A DNA stretch of 64,000 nt, taken from NCBI GenBank assembly GCA_003118195.1, contig BEXV01001090.1:48299-112298 (forward strand), written 5' to 3'. The DNA is from Hemicentrotus pulcherrimus. Taxonomy: Eukaryota; Echinodermata; Echinoidea; Camarodonta; Strongylocentrotidae. Every line of letters starts with the position of its first letter. Position 1 is the stretch's first letter. The translations under genes and the position numbers were made by a program. Positions 11,499 to 24,900 of the stretch are shown here, piece by piece. The notes beneath the pieces were generated by a model. The model was not told the origin of the DNA. It saw nothing but the letters and a program-made list of their open reading frames with translations, and did not search any database.

Positions 11499-14259
11499 AG
11501 AGTTTACCAGAGCTCAATCGCTCTCTGCTCCCATGTATTTTCTACTGCTATGGTAGTAAGGAAATGTCACAAACAGTCAATCGTAAACATACATGTACAT
11601 CTTACGACTGAGGTGGGAGTACATTATGAGATTACCATAGCAACCATCGTGACTGAGTGGGCCAGGAAAGGACTATGTGCTTAGCCCTGCAGACTTGCTC
11701 AGGTTGCAACAAATTCACCAACAATTGATGCAATGGGGGGGAAATGGTCTTCCAAAACTTCCGTCATCAGTTTTCTGCCGTGAACTCCAAAACTTGTCTG
11801 GTGGATCACTTGCAAATTACTGCTTCAGTTTCGTCAGAGAGATACCAAAAGACAGGAATGTTGTCATAGCATGGAGTCCATGGTCATAGCAAGGGGGTAC
11901 GAGGGGGTCAGAGAATTGTTAGAAATGAACTTGGTGAGATGACCGCTTTCCCTTGGTGACCACGGTCATCTGAGGGTCACTTCACACCTAGGCTAGGGTC
12001 AGTGTATAGTCTAGTTGGTTCAGACTTTGATTTGTTAGCGTGAAAATGGTAACATAACAGCCCCCTTGTCACTATTCCATGGGTGGAAAGCATGGGGGCT
12101 CTTTTGAGGGCTAAATGTAGACATTTTCAGCAGCTCATAGAGCAGCGTTGATTGCCAAGGGCCCTTGTGTCATTTTGTATGATCTCTCTCTCTTTTTTTT
12201 TGTTTTTATTTTGCTTTTCCACATTAAAATTATGAATAAGTGTTGTAAGGAAAATGTGCAGTACATCTAGGCATGCATGATGAACAGAGACAGAAGGGGA
12301 AAACTTGTCAAGTACTCGCTGTCAAAAACAATAAAGTAGACAATTTTCATTACGAAATAGGATTCATCAGAACATTCCAGGCTTCATACAAGGCCGAAAC
12401 CATGGCGAGTAGGCCCCTCCCCTCCCCCCCCCAAAAAAAAAACAGCCAGAGAAAGTGCTTGCAAAGCCACACTTGGACTAAAAACCTACATCACAGCCAC
12501 TTTTTTCCCCCAGTGAATTTCTTCCGCCAACCTCAGCAATCTGTTGCATGTCTGGCTGACCTTTACTAAAATACAGTCAGCAAAATTCTGTCTATCTCAG
12601 CATCCCTACCACTGTGCTGAAGCAAACCGAACAGCTGTCTGCAGATTTGACCCCAGATGACCTCTGCGGCAGAAACCCCCCCTTGTGGATGTAATGGAAC
12701 TTTCCAGTTTTGGTTTCAGAAAGTTTGGGAGCTTGTGTTACTGTGGTTGGTTTCCAAAACAGTGTGGGAACTTTCGAGTTTGTTATCATGAATGGAACAA
12801 AAATAAAAATAGGGAAGATAGAAAGAAAGGAAAAAAAACATATGACTTGACTAGTACATGTATAATATGAAGGGAAAGGGTACAGAGTATTTTCTTGGCC
12901 CTTTTAGCGAGATACATGTACATGTAGGAACATTTTATGAAAAATTGAAGAAATGCTGATACTTTACTTTTGTACATGTAGCTACAGTATGTTCTGCTTC
13001 ATAAATAATTTGTTCCTTCATATTCATTATTCAATGAATCGTGTCAGATTTATCCAGTTAAAAAATGTAAACGGGCACCTGAAGTTGAATACAGCAGATT
13101 AAGAAACTTTAAAAGTGTTATGAGATTGAAATGGTGCTATTTTCTTTTTCAAGTACCATAAGTAACATTTCTTAGAAGATGTCATTCGAATTGAAGGTAA
13201 ATAATTAGTGATATTTTGTTACATTTATCAGTTTTAATGATTTGCTGTTCTGAAGATGCACAAAAATGTTGCAACCATGTAGAATTTTCATTTACATATT
13301 CAAGTTCTATCACAACACCATCTGGTAAAAAATTCTGGGCGGTGCCAGATTCATGCATATGCATGAGCACACCCAAGCACTGGCAGTGTGAAAGTAGTTC
13401 CAGTACTCTGACCTCTGCATGAACCAGCGGTAGTAATATCATGCATGCACACTACATGCCTATGATAACAGTTTTGCTTGTCTTTTCTGTGTGTACATCT
13501 TCTACAGGCAGTACTCATTGAACCGGAAAGAGCTAGATTCCTTTTCAAATCTCAGTTTCATTCACAAAAAGTGGGATTTTTCTGGGGGATTAGCTCCCTT
13601 TTGATGGAAGGGAGTGGTCCTGTTATGTGACCCCCCGAAACAAAAAACATGATAACTGAGAGGGCTGGTTTGAATGGGGGCCTATTGTTAACAAAAATGT
13701 GAAGTTATTGAAATATTTGAAAAGGGAGGAATTTGAGTAGCGCTACCGCACATGTTATGTATCTGCTTTTTTAGGGTAAGAAGTGAATGCACTCTTCACA
13801 TGTGTTTCAAATGGGGAAATGCTACAGGCAGTTATTAGTTCCGGGAGAGGGTATGGTTGCCTCCATTTTTTTAACTTTAAAAATGGGGTTTTGGGGGTTA
13901 TCAGGGGTTCTGGAGAGAAACATGCATAAATGCAGTGGTAGGTCTATGATAAATCTAAGGTGTCAATCCTCTGTTGAGCGAAACGCCCCACCCCCAAGCT
14001 CATTACAGGAAGTACATGTTGCACTCAGTAGGTTTATGTCGGCTTATACCTATACAGGAAGGAAGAGTGGTAAGGTAGACATTTCCTTGTAACTTGAGAA
14101 AATGCCCATTTTTGATCAGTCAGCATTTGTCTTATTAATTGTTACTCATGTACATTAGCTTGTGTGCTTCCTTAAGGCTTAATTATAGTGGCATGTATGC
14201 TCAACTCATGTTGCGCTGCCCTTGAATATTCTATGATAGATACTTCATTTTGTGGAGGC
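11499..14259. other. No gene supported
   Basis: A 70-codon + frame at 11677-11889 (begins LSPADLLRLQQIHQQLMQWG) has ordinary-looking composition but no family I recognise. C-run plus A-run at 12422-12441. An ACATGTACATGTAGG motif lies near 12913. Confidence 0.45.
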
Positions 14260-14415
14260 GTCTTGGTATACCGTAGCTGTTTATTCGCTTGACTCTCACG
14301 GTTTAGGGTTCGAATCCCAGCCCGGCACTATAACGACCTACATGCATGTACAGTGTATAGCAAGACATTAATCCACATTTACCGTTCTCCACCCAGGTGT
14401 AAAGGGATCCGGTAA
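14260..14415 (+). mobile_element. tRNA-derived SINE, truncated
   Basis: Box B GGTTCGAATCC and CAGCCCGGCACTA (about 14306-14330), followed by AAGACATTAATCCACATTTA and CTCCACCCAGGTGTAAA. A TACATGCATGTACAG insertion interrupts it. It runs directly into the dispersed repeat at 14415. Confidence 0.8.
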
Positions 14416-14745
14416 CTTTGTCTCAGATTCTGAAACAAATTCTGGATTTAGTTCATGATGGAATGATAGTTATAAACCTTCAGGTCAGTCAGGAACCCCA
14501 TGACTTTTATAAGCCGATCGTCTTTCTAATTATCAAGATATGTATGATTGGAATTACAAATTTTGAAAACCGTTCGCCTGACGGCCTTCATAACACTACA
14601 GTCTATTGGGGAAAACGAGTATGGTAAAACCGGTCACTCCTTTTTTGAGGCACTTCTTGATCATTTTGAAGCGCAATTTTTTTAGGGCTTCAATATTACA
14701 CCATATCACAGACACTGATAAACACGTGTATTTCAGAGATAACAT
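14415..14745 (+). repeat. Dispersed ~330-bp repeat, copy 1
   Basis: From CAGATTCTGAAACAAATTCT through GTCTATTGGGGAAAACGAGT and ACCATATCACAGACACTGAT. The same sequence, about 80 percent alike by eye, is at 35780-36105 in the same orientation. No coding capacity. Confidence 0.85.
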
Positions 14746-17700
14746 TGTCAAACGAGTTTTAGTTTCATGTAAACCCTTTTCTTGGACATGATGATGATGA
14801 TGCCCACAGTGCAGTTATGAGAGAATTTACTGCTCGTGTAAACAAGCTTACAGCTGCTGTGATATTTTCAACTACGAAATGGGGTTGGCTAAGAATAGAT
14901 TTTCTTCGCATCTGGGCATCGTTTCGCTTTTCACGCAACTGTGAGAAGAACAAAATTGCTGATATCCCACTGCAATGTGTGTTATAAATGGGACGTTGGA
15001 AAACTTGTACGTACACGTACATGTATGGTGAAACACTGTAGGGGGTGTGGGTAGGTCCATGCATGGCTCCTACAGAATTATCATCAACTCTAAAGATCGA
15101 ACTAATTCGAGAAGTGTTGTGTGAACAATGAAACGATCAACAAAACTTAAAGAATTAGAGCTTCTGAACAAAGCTCATTTACTCTAGCCTCTGCTTTTAT
15201 TTGTTGATAAAGTGGCCAGTGTTATTCTTAAATATCTGATGTGACCACGGTACGCGGTACAGTCTAACCTGCTTTATTGACCAGACAACCTGTATAGAAT
15301 GACCACCTGTCAACAAAGACCACATTTTTGTACGTTACCCGCGAAAATAATGTGTTTCATTGAAATCTGTACTTGTGCACTTATCTTGTCTCGCCTGTGC
15401 GGTCTTTATACTTAAAGACAGGTATCACTGTACTAATATGGGGAACTAAAGAGGGGTGAACCGATCCGTATTAAGTACTGAGAGTATGAACAGGGTCCTG
15501 TCCACTATGTATAGTATAAACAGTGGTAAAGGCCCTGAATCAACAATTCATTACATCCAACCCCCATTGCCAAGGCACAGCTTGTAATCGGACCCCTTTT
15601 AGTAGTGGTTGGTGATATATTATTAATTATCAACAGGTGTTAATTGGGTTATAAACACTCAATGGTGTTTTGAGATTGGAGTGTAAATGGTCTCCAGAAT
15701 GTCAAATAAAGGAGTTTAGGACCCACTTCATGCTACTTGACCTCTCTACCGTACTTATACAACCGTACCCCTATGAAAACAGTAAAGGAATTGACCCTAC
15801 CATTCCTGTTCTTGGCCCATTGTATTTGTAAGGGAGCCGGGATATCAAATATACCCATGGCCTGTGCTGCCCTCTATGGCCAAATACCGTAGTTGCGGTA
15901 GCGAGAATTACATGTAGTTGCAGAGGCAAACATTTGCCAGCTTATTACACCACCTTTTATAGGCTTACGTGTATCTGGTTTCATTTCAAGCCATGGGAAA
16001 CAATCGAAACATGTTTCCAAACTGCAAGAAACAACTAAAAATGTTTTGATATCTGATTTCTTAATCACTCAGAACTAGAAGTAATATGATAAGTGTTTTG
16101 TTAAACTGTTTGTTTGGTTGCTATGGACAGACTTGTACCATTTATTATATTACAAATTGAGTTTAGAATCAAAAGGACATTCGAACTCGTATCAATCTAC
16201 ACAGTCACAGAGTTACCAACCTCCTGGCTCTTAAAAGATGGGATTCTCAAATACCAATTAGCCTACATATCCCTTACAAGAATTTGAACGACTTATCTGA
16301 CATTGTCAAAATAGTGAATACTGGTACCGTCTTTCACTTTTGTTTAATCTTGTGATGTGCCCATTCCCAGACAACGAGCATGTTTGTTCATGTGTAACAC
16401 AAACATGATATTGTACAACAGATACCAGCATATTTTGCGAAGCTTTAGTTCATTGGAGAAGAAAAAAACCCTGTATACCGGTAATTGAAAGCCTACAACA
16501 TACCGGTATTATATACCAGGGTATTGCTAATGGTTGTCTACCTTGCGACTGTTTGAATGCATACTGCAGAAGCCTTGGTTTTAGATTCATTGTTTAACAG
16601 GTGCTGAGAATATGACCATATGGCTAGCATTTATCTCACTTTAATACTCCACTAAGCCTTGAAAGACTTCCCTTTTGATAGTCTTTTTTATGATATTGGT
16701 AAGGCCTCAAAATGCTTCATCCAAATTCTTTGATTTTTCACATTGAAAATCTAAACAGTGAGTTATGGAAAATAAACAATGAAAGGTGAACAAATTATGT
16801 ACATTTCTGGCCTGGATTTAAAATCCCTTGTGCAATGGAGTTTCCAGTTTGCAACATGAAATTAATCTCAATGGGGGAATTGTAAAATTAAATTGTAAAT
16901 TTAAATTGTAATTTCTTTAGTTTTAGAACCAGATGTAGAAAACAGCATACCTGACAAGGCAAAATGACAACTTTTTGTTCCGTTAGTTTAATACACATTA
17001 CAGTCAATTTGTTTTTTAGGGACTCTACCCGTTGTTACCAACAATATGATAAATGAAACCAAAAAACTCTAAACTTGTATGCTTTGAAACAGAGTTTAAA
17101 CGCCCAACTGCCTCTGTACAGGCGACATATTTGCATTCACTGGAGCTTACTGTAGGTACCCCAACTTTACAGCAAAGTGTTTTCCTTTAATAATCATAGA
17201 AGTGTGACAAGTGCCTTTCAAATTGATGAATTGATTTTCAAGACAAGTTCGATTATCACTCATGAACGTTGATTGCTAAGTAAACATATTTTTCACACAA
17301 ATGACATCCTGTTATAAATTGGCTGCTGTTTTTGTAACTTTTGCAAAATTATTGGCAGAAAATTTATCTTGCAGTATTGATGAGACACTTGATGAAATTC
17401 TGTCAGCTGTAAGAATAACAATTAAAAAAGAAAATTATAAAAACAGGTACATGAACATTATTATTTTGCTCTTACTGAATTAAGGAAAGATATTCAACTG
17501 TAAGCTATAGGACTATGATATGAATAAAATATTATTACTGTATATTTGTTTGTTGTATTTTACTGAATTATGCAAGGATTAATGTACTATTGTCAATTAT
17601 CTAGAACATAAAAGATTTCTTTCTTCTTTTTTTGCATTGCTTACTACCAGTAAGCGCATATTTGTTCATCTAACTGTATCTTACATGTAATTGTTCCAAA

Positions 17701-20229
17701 GTCTCCAAAATTACTCATGAAAAGCTAACGTTGACATTCCTGAAAGACATGAAAAATGAAAAATCTAGTGTGGTCATAACGGTACAGAAGTGATATTTGA
17801 AATATGAGAATAAACAAATAAATTTAGGTAATTCCTATCATGAGAAACCTTATCCTTTTCATTCCAGAATTATTGAAATGAAAATATTGTTATTTCAAAG
17901 ACAAGCCAATGCCTTTAATGTACTTATACATCCGTAAACATTATGCCCCTATGTATTATTCTGCAAATACTTCAAATTATTATTGATTCAATTATTTCCT
18001 TCCTTATTGTTCTCAAGATTGAAGTGGCTTAGACTTAAAAGCTTTGTCAAAAACAATTATTGAATTCAATTGAATTGATAAGGTTATATTTCATTATCTT
18101 TAAATATTGACCTTTTGCTTATTGAGAGTTACAAAGTCCAACATCAAAAGTATAGTTGCAGACTTTGTTTGTTTACTTGTTATGATAATAATTATGATCG
18201 TGATTATTCTTCAAAGTGATTCTGTTTTTATTTATCTTGATTTTCTTTACCTTGATTTGCTTCACCTTTCAAAAGTCTCTAATAGAATAAAATTGAAAAT
18301 GATACGGTCTTTACTTACCCAGGGTAGTCTCATCAGAAGGACAAGTCAAACTAGTGAATTTTATTTCGAGCTGTGAACATCATTTGACATTGAAAAAATA
18401 TGACTTTACTTTATCTCGGGTATGGCTATCAACCTGATAGATTCATGGGGGGTTGAGCTAATTTTGTTTACATAAACATTAATCTAGGGTTTTATTCAAG
18501 CCAAATAATCTATTATTTGAATGCTCTTACTTTGCTCAAAGGGGAAGCTTTCTGAGAAATGTTATTTCCGAGATATATACACTGTAATGAACACCAAGGA
18601 AATGCTGTGAGCTCCTCTTCTCTCCAATAATTTATATTAAATCTTACATCCTTGTTTGTCAAGAAGGAAGGAAAATGTAAATTTACTTTTCAAGTCCATG
18701 TTGTATTTAATTATTGCCAGCATGTTTTGATGGTGTGAATTTGTTATTTGTAAATAATACCTAATATCAGTTTACATATAAGTGAAAGTGTCAATAATTC
18801 CTTTTGATAAGGAATAACAAATAGACAGGTTTCATTCAAACAAACAAATGGTGAATTTGCATGGACACTTTAGTTTGTAAAGTCAAAGACAAGAATTATA
18901 CATTCACTGAGTTGAATAATGATAAGAAATAGAAATACCGGTGAGCAAAAATCCTTTGATGGTACTACAAATCAATGAACAATTATAAGATACACATACA
19001 GTATGAACATTTTGAAAAAATATTTGACAGTGTTCGAAAACTGAAATGTTAGCCAAAGAAGGCCTATTTTAAATCATAGGTCTACATAAAGGCCGCCATT
19101 CTAGTTTCTCTTGATCTGTGTTTACATGTTTTACCATCGTTTTTAAAGATAGAACACAGTAACTGTTATAGCATGGAGATATAAGAATGGTTATAGTGTG
19201 GTCCCACATGTAGGTAAACTTGTAGGGTAGTTGCCTAACTAACATGTACTTGCTTGGAGCATGGAGGACATATAGGAGTATTATACAGCGATCATGCAGT
19301 GTTTATGAAGCCTCTGGGAGTGGGATAGAGCGAGGGCAAGCGAAGGAGCACCGCCAATCGTTTCCTGTGATGTCACAAAGGGATAGGTTAGATGATGTCT
19401 ACAGGACAGAATTAGATGCTTCCTGTGCATCCATCGGGCCAGGGATGCACCTCATATCATGGGAGCACGGGGCGAGGATCTCGTCTCCTCCTTATGCTGT
19501 GTGTGTCAGTGTAGATTAGTGTTTCAATCCTGCTTAAACATAAAAGGTCGGGGCATTTCAATGATCTCCAGTCCTATGTCAGTAAATACAGTGCTCTTTC
19601 ATGACATTTCTAAGGCTTATTTTCACTTAGAGAATTAATCCCACCCACACAAATGAATGTTCATTGTAATTGGAACTAGTTTATAGTAAGTTATTTTTGT
19701 AAATTATTATTGATAACAAGTTTTATGAAACAGACCCTGGCCCATGTTATACCACTGTTCAACATTGCATGGAAACCATGTTTCCTACACGTCGTCTGCA
19801 ATATATCATGATCATTTTCCATCTGGTTTGCTGAAATTGAATGATCCTTGAACGACAGATGATTTACTTTCTGACAGGAAATGATCTCCTTGGGCTTGCA
19901 AAAACAAGCCAATTCAAGTTATTTAAATATAATTCAAGCCAATTCAAGTTATTTAAATATATTATTGATGATGACAGTTTCGTGTAGGTGGATTTTTAAA
20001 AAAATCTGCAGAATGCTTACCGGAATTGGTAAAGCCTCTCCTTATAATGTTTATATTTATTTATAAGTTAAACTTTGAGCTACTTGAATGTTTGGGTCGA
20101 ATTTGGATTCTTATTTGAGAGTCACTCAAAACTGTTGCTTTCCGAGCCAGTAAAAAAATAAATCTGTATTGATGTCCTCCCCCCTCTTCCCTTTTCCACC
20201 CTCAAACTTAAAGTAGGCATCAGCATTAG
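14746..20229. other. No gene supported
   Basis: AT-rich. A short direct duplication (CAAGCCAATTCAAGTTATTTAAATATA-like, each unit about 27 bp) lies at 19906-19962. The GC-richer block at 19290-19515 is described separately. A missing 5' exon of CREB3L could lie here; I could not identify it. Confidence 0.45.
19290..19515. promoter_or_regulatory. GC-richer block with CCAAT and CRE-like TGATGTCA
   Basis: CCAAT at 19354-19358 and TGATGTCA at 19368-19375 lie in a block richer in G+C than its surroundings, about 2.4 kb before CREB3L exon a and on its strand. No TATA box or start can be placed. It is a candidate promoter or enhancer only. Confidence 0.2.
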
Positions 20230-21070
20230 TACAAATCTATCAACCGTGTGTTCCATTCAGTTTCAAACTTGGTCAGAATTAATGATTTTGAATGTCCAAG
20301 GATTTGAACTTAGGATGTGACCATGACTGTACATCTGTAATCTCAATCTAATCACAAATACATACATGTACAATTGTACATTGTACAAGTACATATATTA
20401 TGTTTGGATTAATTGATAATGATCCATATCACATCAGCGTTTGTTTAAAAGACCATGTATACTGTTTGCAATTTGAGATTTGGTCAGAATTTAAGATTGC
20501 CAACAGATTTGAACTTGGATTTTGACTTTGTTATTTTTGACCATGTCATTATGCATCGCTAATCACAATCTGATGACAAATATATACATGCATATTGTAT
20601 TTGTAAAAGTCTGTTTATATCAATGGGTATTGATTTTACAATTGTCCATGGATTTGAAGTTGACTTTGATTTGACTTTGATTTGACTTTGTACTTTGACC
20701 ATGTACACAAGAAAATGTGATGTTACAACCACACACAAAAAACATTCCTCGTTTTAATGTATTCAGATCAAGAGTTATTGAACTATGAAATCAACATCAG
20801 AAAAAAAACACTGTTTTTTCTTTCAAACATGGCCCAAGGTCCATTAATGTTTTCCCACTAATGTTAACTTAGGAATCGACTTTGTACATTTGACCATGTA
20901 CAACTTCAATCATAATCTTATAACAAGCTCATACTTTGTTCAAGTGTGTTTAGCAATAAATATTGAATCCTGAAGGTCATTAGCAGTTGAAGGTCATATT
21001 TGTATGAATGACAATGGAAGGGGATTTGACTTTGTTTGTTGAGATCACATGATCATAACCCGACCTAGTT
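20230..21070 (+). repeat. Diverged tandem array with TTTGACTTTG / GACCATGTACA motifs
   Basis: About four decayed units, each with TTTGGTCAGAATT or similar, GATTTGAACTT, TGACTTTG runs, GACCATGT and AATC(T/A)(A/G)AT(C/A)ACAA. Unit length about 200-240 bp, too diverged for exact boundaries. Ends about 700 bp before CREB3L exon a. Confidence 0.65.
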
Positions 21071-21779
21071 TGTAGATTACATTGTAATATTGTATGATGA
21101 GGTGCCTGCTGTACATGTATGAATGGAGTTGGAATAAAAGAAAATGTCAGATTTCAAAAGTGGAATCCTTGTGAGCAAAGTTACAGAATGTTTTAGATTA
21201 GAGCAGGAGATGGGGGAATAAAAGTTTGTTTGAATGAGATAATACAAACTGAAACTGCATTGTTTGTATTTTCTAAATGCTATTTCCTTATTATGATTGT
21301 AAGGTGAATCGCTGTGGGTTTTTTTTGCAAGCCATTGGCTTTCTAAATTTTAATGCAAATTTCCCAGGCACAATTTTATTACATATCATATCTTTATATC
21401 TTATGCAATCGATAAATTGAATTGAACTGGATTGAAATGAAAGGTCCAAAGTTAAAGAACCTAAATTATTTATCTTTCGTTACAATGTTTTATTTGTTCA
21501 TTTTATTTTAAACTTCACATCTGAATATTGTGAAAACTAGAAGCTTTTGCTAGTTGTTTGGTACAATGTAGTATTCATGGCAAGAAAAGTTTCACCAATT
21601 GCTGAGAATTATGGTTGTACTGTGATTATTTTGAGACCTGAAACGATACAAAAGTAGGCAATTCTTGAACTTCATGATAGTGCAGGCTAAGTGTCTGGTT
21701 TTAACTCTATATAACGTGAGCGATGTAACTCTGATTATGTAGAAAATCTAACCTTGATCTACTTTTCGCCTCTGACCAG

Positions 21780-21987
21780 CAGCCGATGACCGACCACCTG
21801 GATGGCTTATCTTCCCCCAGCTACTATGAGTACGATTACCTGTTTGACGATGACCCACTCCTCTCGGCCGACAAGATGGTTTCAGGCGAGGGTTCGGACC
21901 CCACCCTACCCCACATCGCTTCCGAGCATAGCTACTCCATGATGAGTGAACCGAACTCGCCCATGATGAAGGACATTAAGCAAGAAG
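21780..21987 (+). CDS. CREB3L1: CREB3L exon a (acidic N-terminal region)
   Basis: Acceptor CTCTGACCAG ends at 21779 (or a second AG at 21782); donor AAG|GTAGGG. It encodes [20 protein letters not shown] and continues to IKQE, ending in phase 1. The acidic aromatic stretch (FDDDPLL) and [13 protein letters not shown] correspond to the N-terminal activation region of CREB3L1/2. IKQE fits the sumoylation consensus. The frame is open back to the acceptor, so the ATG at 21786 may be an internal methionine. Confidence 0.88.
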
Positions 21988-24900
21988 GTAGGGGCATTTT
22001 CACAAAGCCTTTTTTCAATGACAAATGACACAAATCAGTGACAAATATGCTGATAACCAATCAGAAGCAAGGATTTCAGTAGCTTATAACAGAGACTGTC
22101 ATTTTTCACTAATGACAAGTTTTGTGAAATGGGGCCCAGATGGGAAAGTTTTTTTCTTGTAATGGGCTGATTTCTGCTTATTACGTAGCTGAATTTTTAA
22201 GTTGGGGAACAATATGGCTGATGATTGGATTTTTTTTTATAGTTCTGTTAGCAAAAGGGAAAGTGTTGTAGAAGTGTTGTAGAAGTCTATCACCACCGCC
22301 ACCATCATTTCATCGCCACTGCCACCAAGACCACCACTTTCACCACTACTATCAATATCATAATTATGACCACCACCACTACCCCCATCACCACTACCAC
22401 CATTACAGCAAAAACAGCCACCACCACCTAGACTAACACTATTACCACTACTATCACAATCATCATCATCACCCCGCCACCACAGTTTCACCACTAGCAC
22501 CACCTCCTCCCCTTAACTTTCCTTGCTCTATGATAATTTAAAAACCAACCAAGGAGATCAGCAAACATTTAATCATCAATTCTCTCCGGCCCTCAAGATG
22601 ATTTGGACAGCAACTACAATCCCGAAGGCCTCCAAGACATGCTTCCTGTTTCCCCCGAGACCGACGACCACCACATCTCCCTCATCTCGTCAGACCAGCA
22701 CAACACCACCACCACCACCGCGGCCGGCGGCTTGACCACCGGCTATCTACTCATGGACAAGTTGACCGGCGCCAAATCCATCCTGACCGCTGCCAATCGG
22801 ACATCGCTGACCCGCAACGGAGAACTGAAACCCACCACGACCACCTTGCAACAGAAACAGGAGGGATCCAAGATCAAGCTGGAACTGGTGACGATGATGA
22901 ACGTGGATAATGGTTAGTGACAAAAAAATACAGCCATAGGGAAAAGAAATACACCAAGCAAAAGTTCTGATAATGTTGTACAGGGCCTGGTCTGATAAAG
23001 AGTTGCGATCAATCAGAATCAATCGCAAGTTTGCAGATTCCTATTTCTTATGTGCATAGTTGCGATTGATATCAGTCATAACTCATAAATGTTTATTAGA
23101 CGGGGCCCAGGTATCTGTGGTAATACTGAAATGAAATTTGAAGTAGCAAAGTATAGATGGTGCAGTATGTTATTCAATCAAGGAAGCACAGAGAAAGATT
23201 TTGTTAGATTGTATGTATGTATGTGTGATGTGTGATGTAATACCCCTATGATAGGAGCTTGGTATTGGTTATTTCCGGGGCTTTACCTTGAAATGTTGAA
23301 ATCAGCTTTTTCTTTGAGAGATTTAGTTCATTATTTATGAAATATTAAATATGCTAGGCCAGCAAATATGATTACATTGGACATTTGATGAAAATGATCA
23401 TAAAACTTGCCTAGATCATTGAAGTTACTTTGATGCCCCGGGTTATATTCTGATGAATAATTATTGTTCTTTTGATTTTTGTTTGATAAATCAGGACTGG
23501 GCTCGAAACATCAGATGCCACCGACACCACCCGGTAGTACTGCCAGCTATAGCGACAGCGACGGGAGCGAGAGTCCTGGGAGGTCCACCCCCTCCTCGCC
23601 CCGTGCTGTACCAATCCAACCTACCAAGAGACCCATCTGCCACACCCGAACCGTTTCTCCTCAGCTCTTCACCAACATCCAGGTAAGTAACCATGGCAAC
23701 TGGTTGTCTCGATGATGGTGATGCTGATGATTTATATGAAGTTGTTTGTGATACCAATGGTATTTGAGATAAAGATGGGGATGTTGATGGTGACAATGGT
23801 GTGGTATTGGTAATATTGTTGGTGGCGGTGATGAAGATGATGTGGATGATGATGGTGATGGTGATGATGATGATGATTATTATTCTGGTAGTGGTGGATT
23901 TGACAATAAAGGAAGTTATACTCATGACCATCAAAATACACAATAATAATCAACTAAAAACTACCCTTCAAAAATCATTTCCGCAGAAACTGCCCCAATC
24001 TGGTCCTCTGCATCTGACGGAAGAAGAGAGGCGCACCCTGAGGCAGGAAGGTTACCCTATCCCGACCAAGCTCCCCCTGACCAAGGCCGAAGAGAAATCC
24101 CTCAAGAAAGTCCGCAGGAAGATCAAGAACAAGGTAAGGACGCAAAGCCATAGGTCCCCTGGATGCCAATGCATCTAGAAACATGTTCATGTACTTTCAG
24201 TTCATTTTTATGCACTCCATTTCTAAAGTAAAAGAACAGCTAAAACGCATATATTATATATTTACATTTGTTTATGATTAAAAAACCCAAACAAACAATT
24301 GGGTCAGAATATGAGCCTCTATTACATTGAAAGAAAATGAAAAGTCCAATATTTTTAAAGGCCCACTGCACTACTTGTAGCTACTTGCGCCCTCTATGTT
24401 ACAAACAATGCCTAATCGGTGACCATTGGTCCCCCATGATCCTCTTTTTCTTATGTTAACTGAGAGCCGAGTTGATGAGATAACCACCTGTCCAGTTACC
24501 TTGCAGGGCGCTCTAATCCCTCCTGTAAACTACGGCAGATAAGCTTTAAGCTTCCTATTGTCAAATTTCACAGTGTTGGAAAAAAGTAGAAATTGCAATT
24601 TGTTAAAGTATTGTATTTACTTTTTGCCTTCCTTGGCTATTACTATCTAGCATTTGTTAATTAGGCTGTATCGAATTTCAGAAATAAAATAATAATGATA
24701 TTGGATATTTATATAGCGCACATATCAACCAAGGCTCAAGGCGCTCCAACTCTTACCTCGGCTCTGCTAGGCAGCCGATTTGCGGCGCTCACAGCACTCA
24801 AGGAACTCCTTCCTACCAGTACCCATTTAACACCTGGATGGAGAGTGAAAAACATAGATAAATGTCTTGCCAAAGTACGTTAGTGCCGTGGTGGGTAAAT

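Noticed and set aside
11677..11889. Possible missing 5' exon of CREB3L (70-codon + frame)
   Set aside because: The sequence does not resemble the family N-terminus and ends in a stop without a convincing phase-0 donor.
23491..23953. Minus-strand frames with Ile- or His-rich runs
   Set aside because: Translations of the GAT repeat opposite CREB3L exon c.
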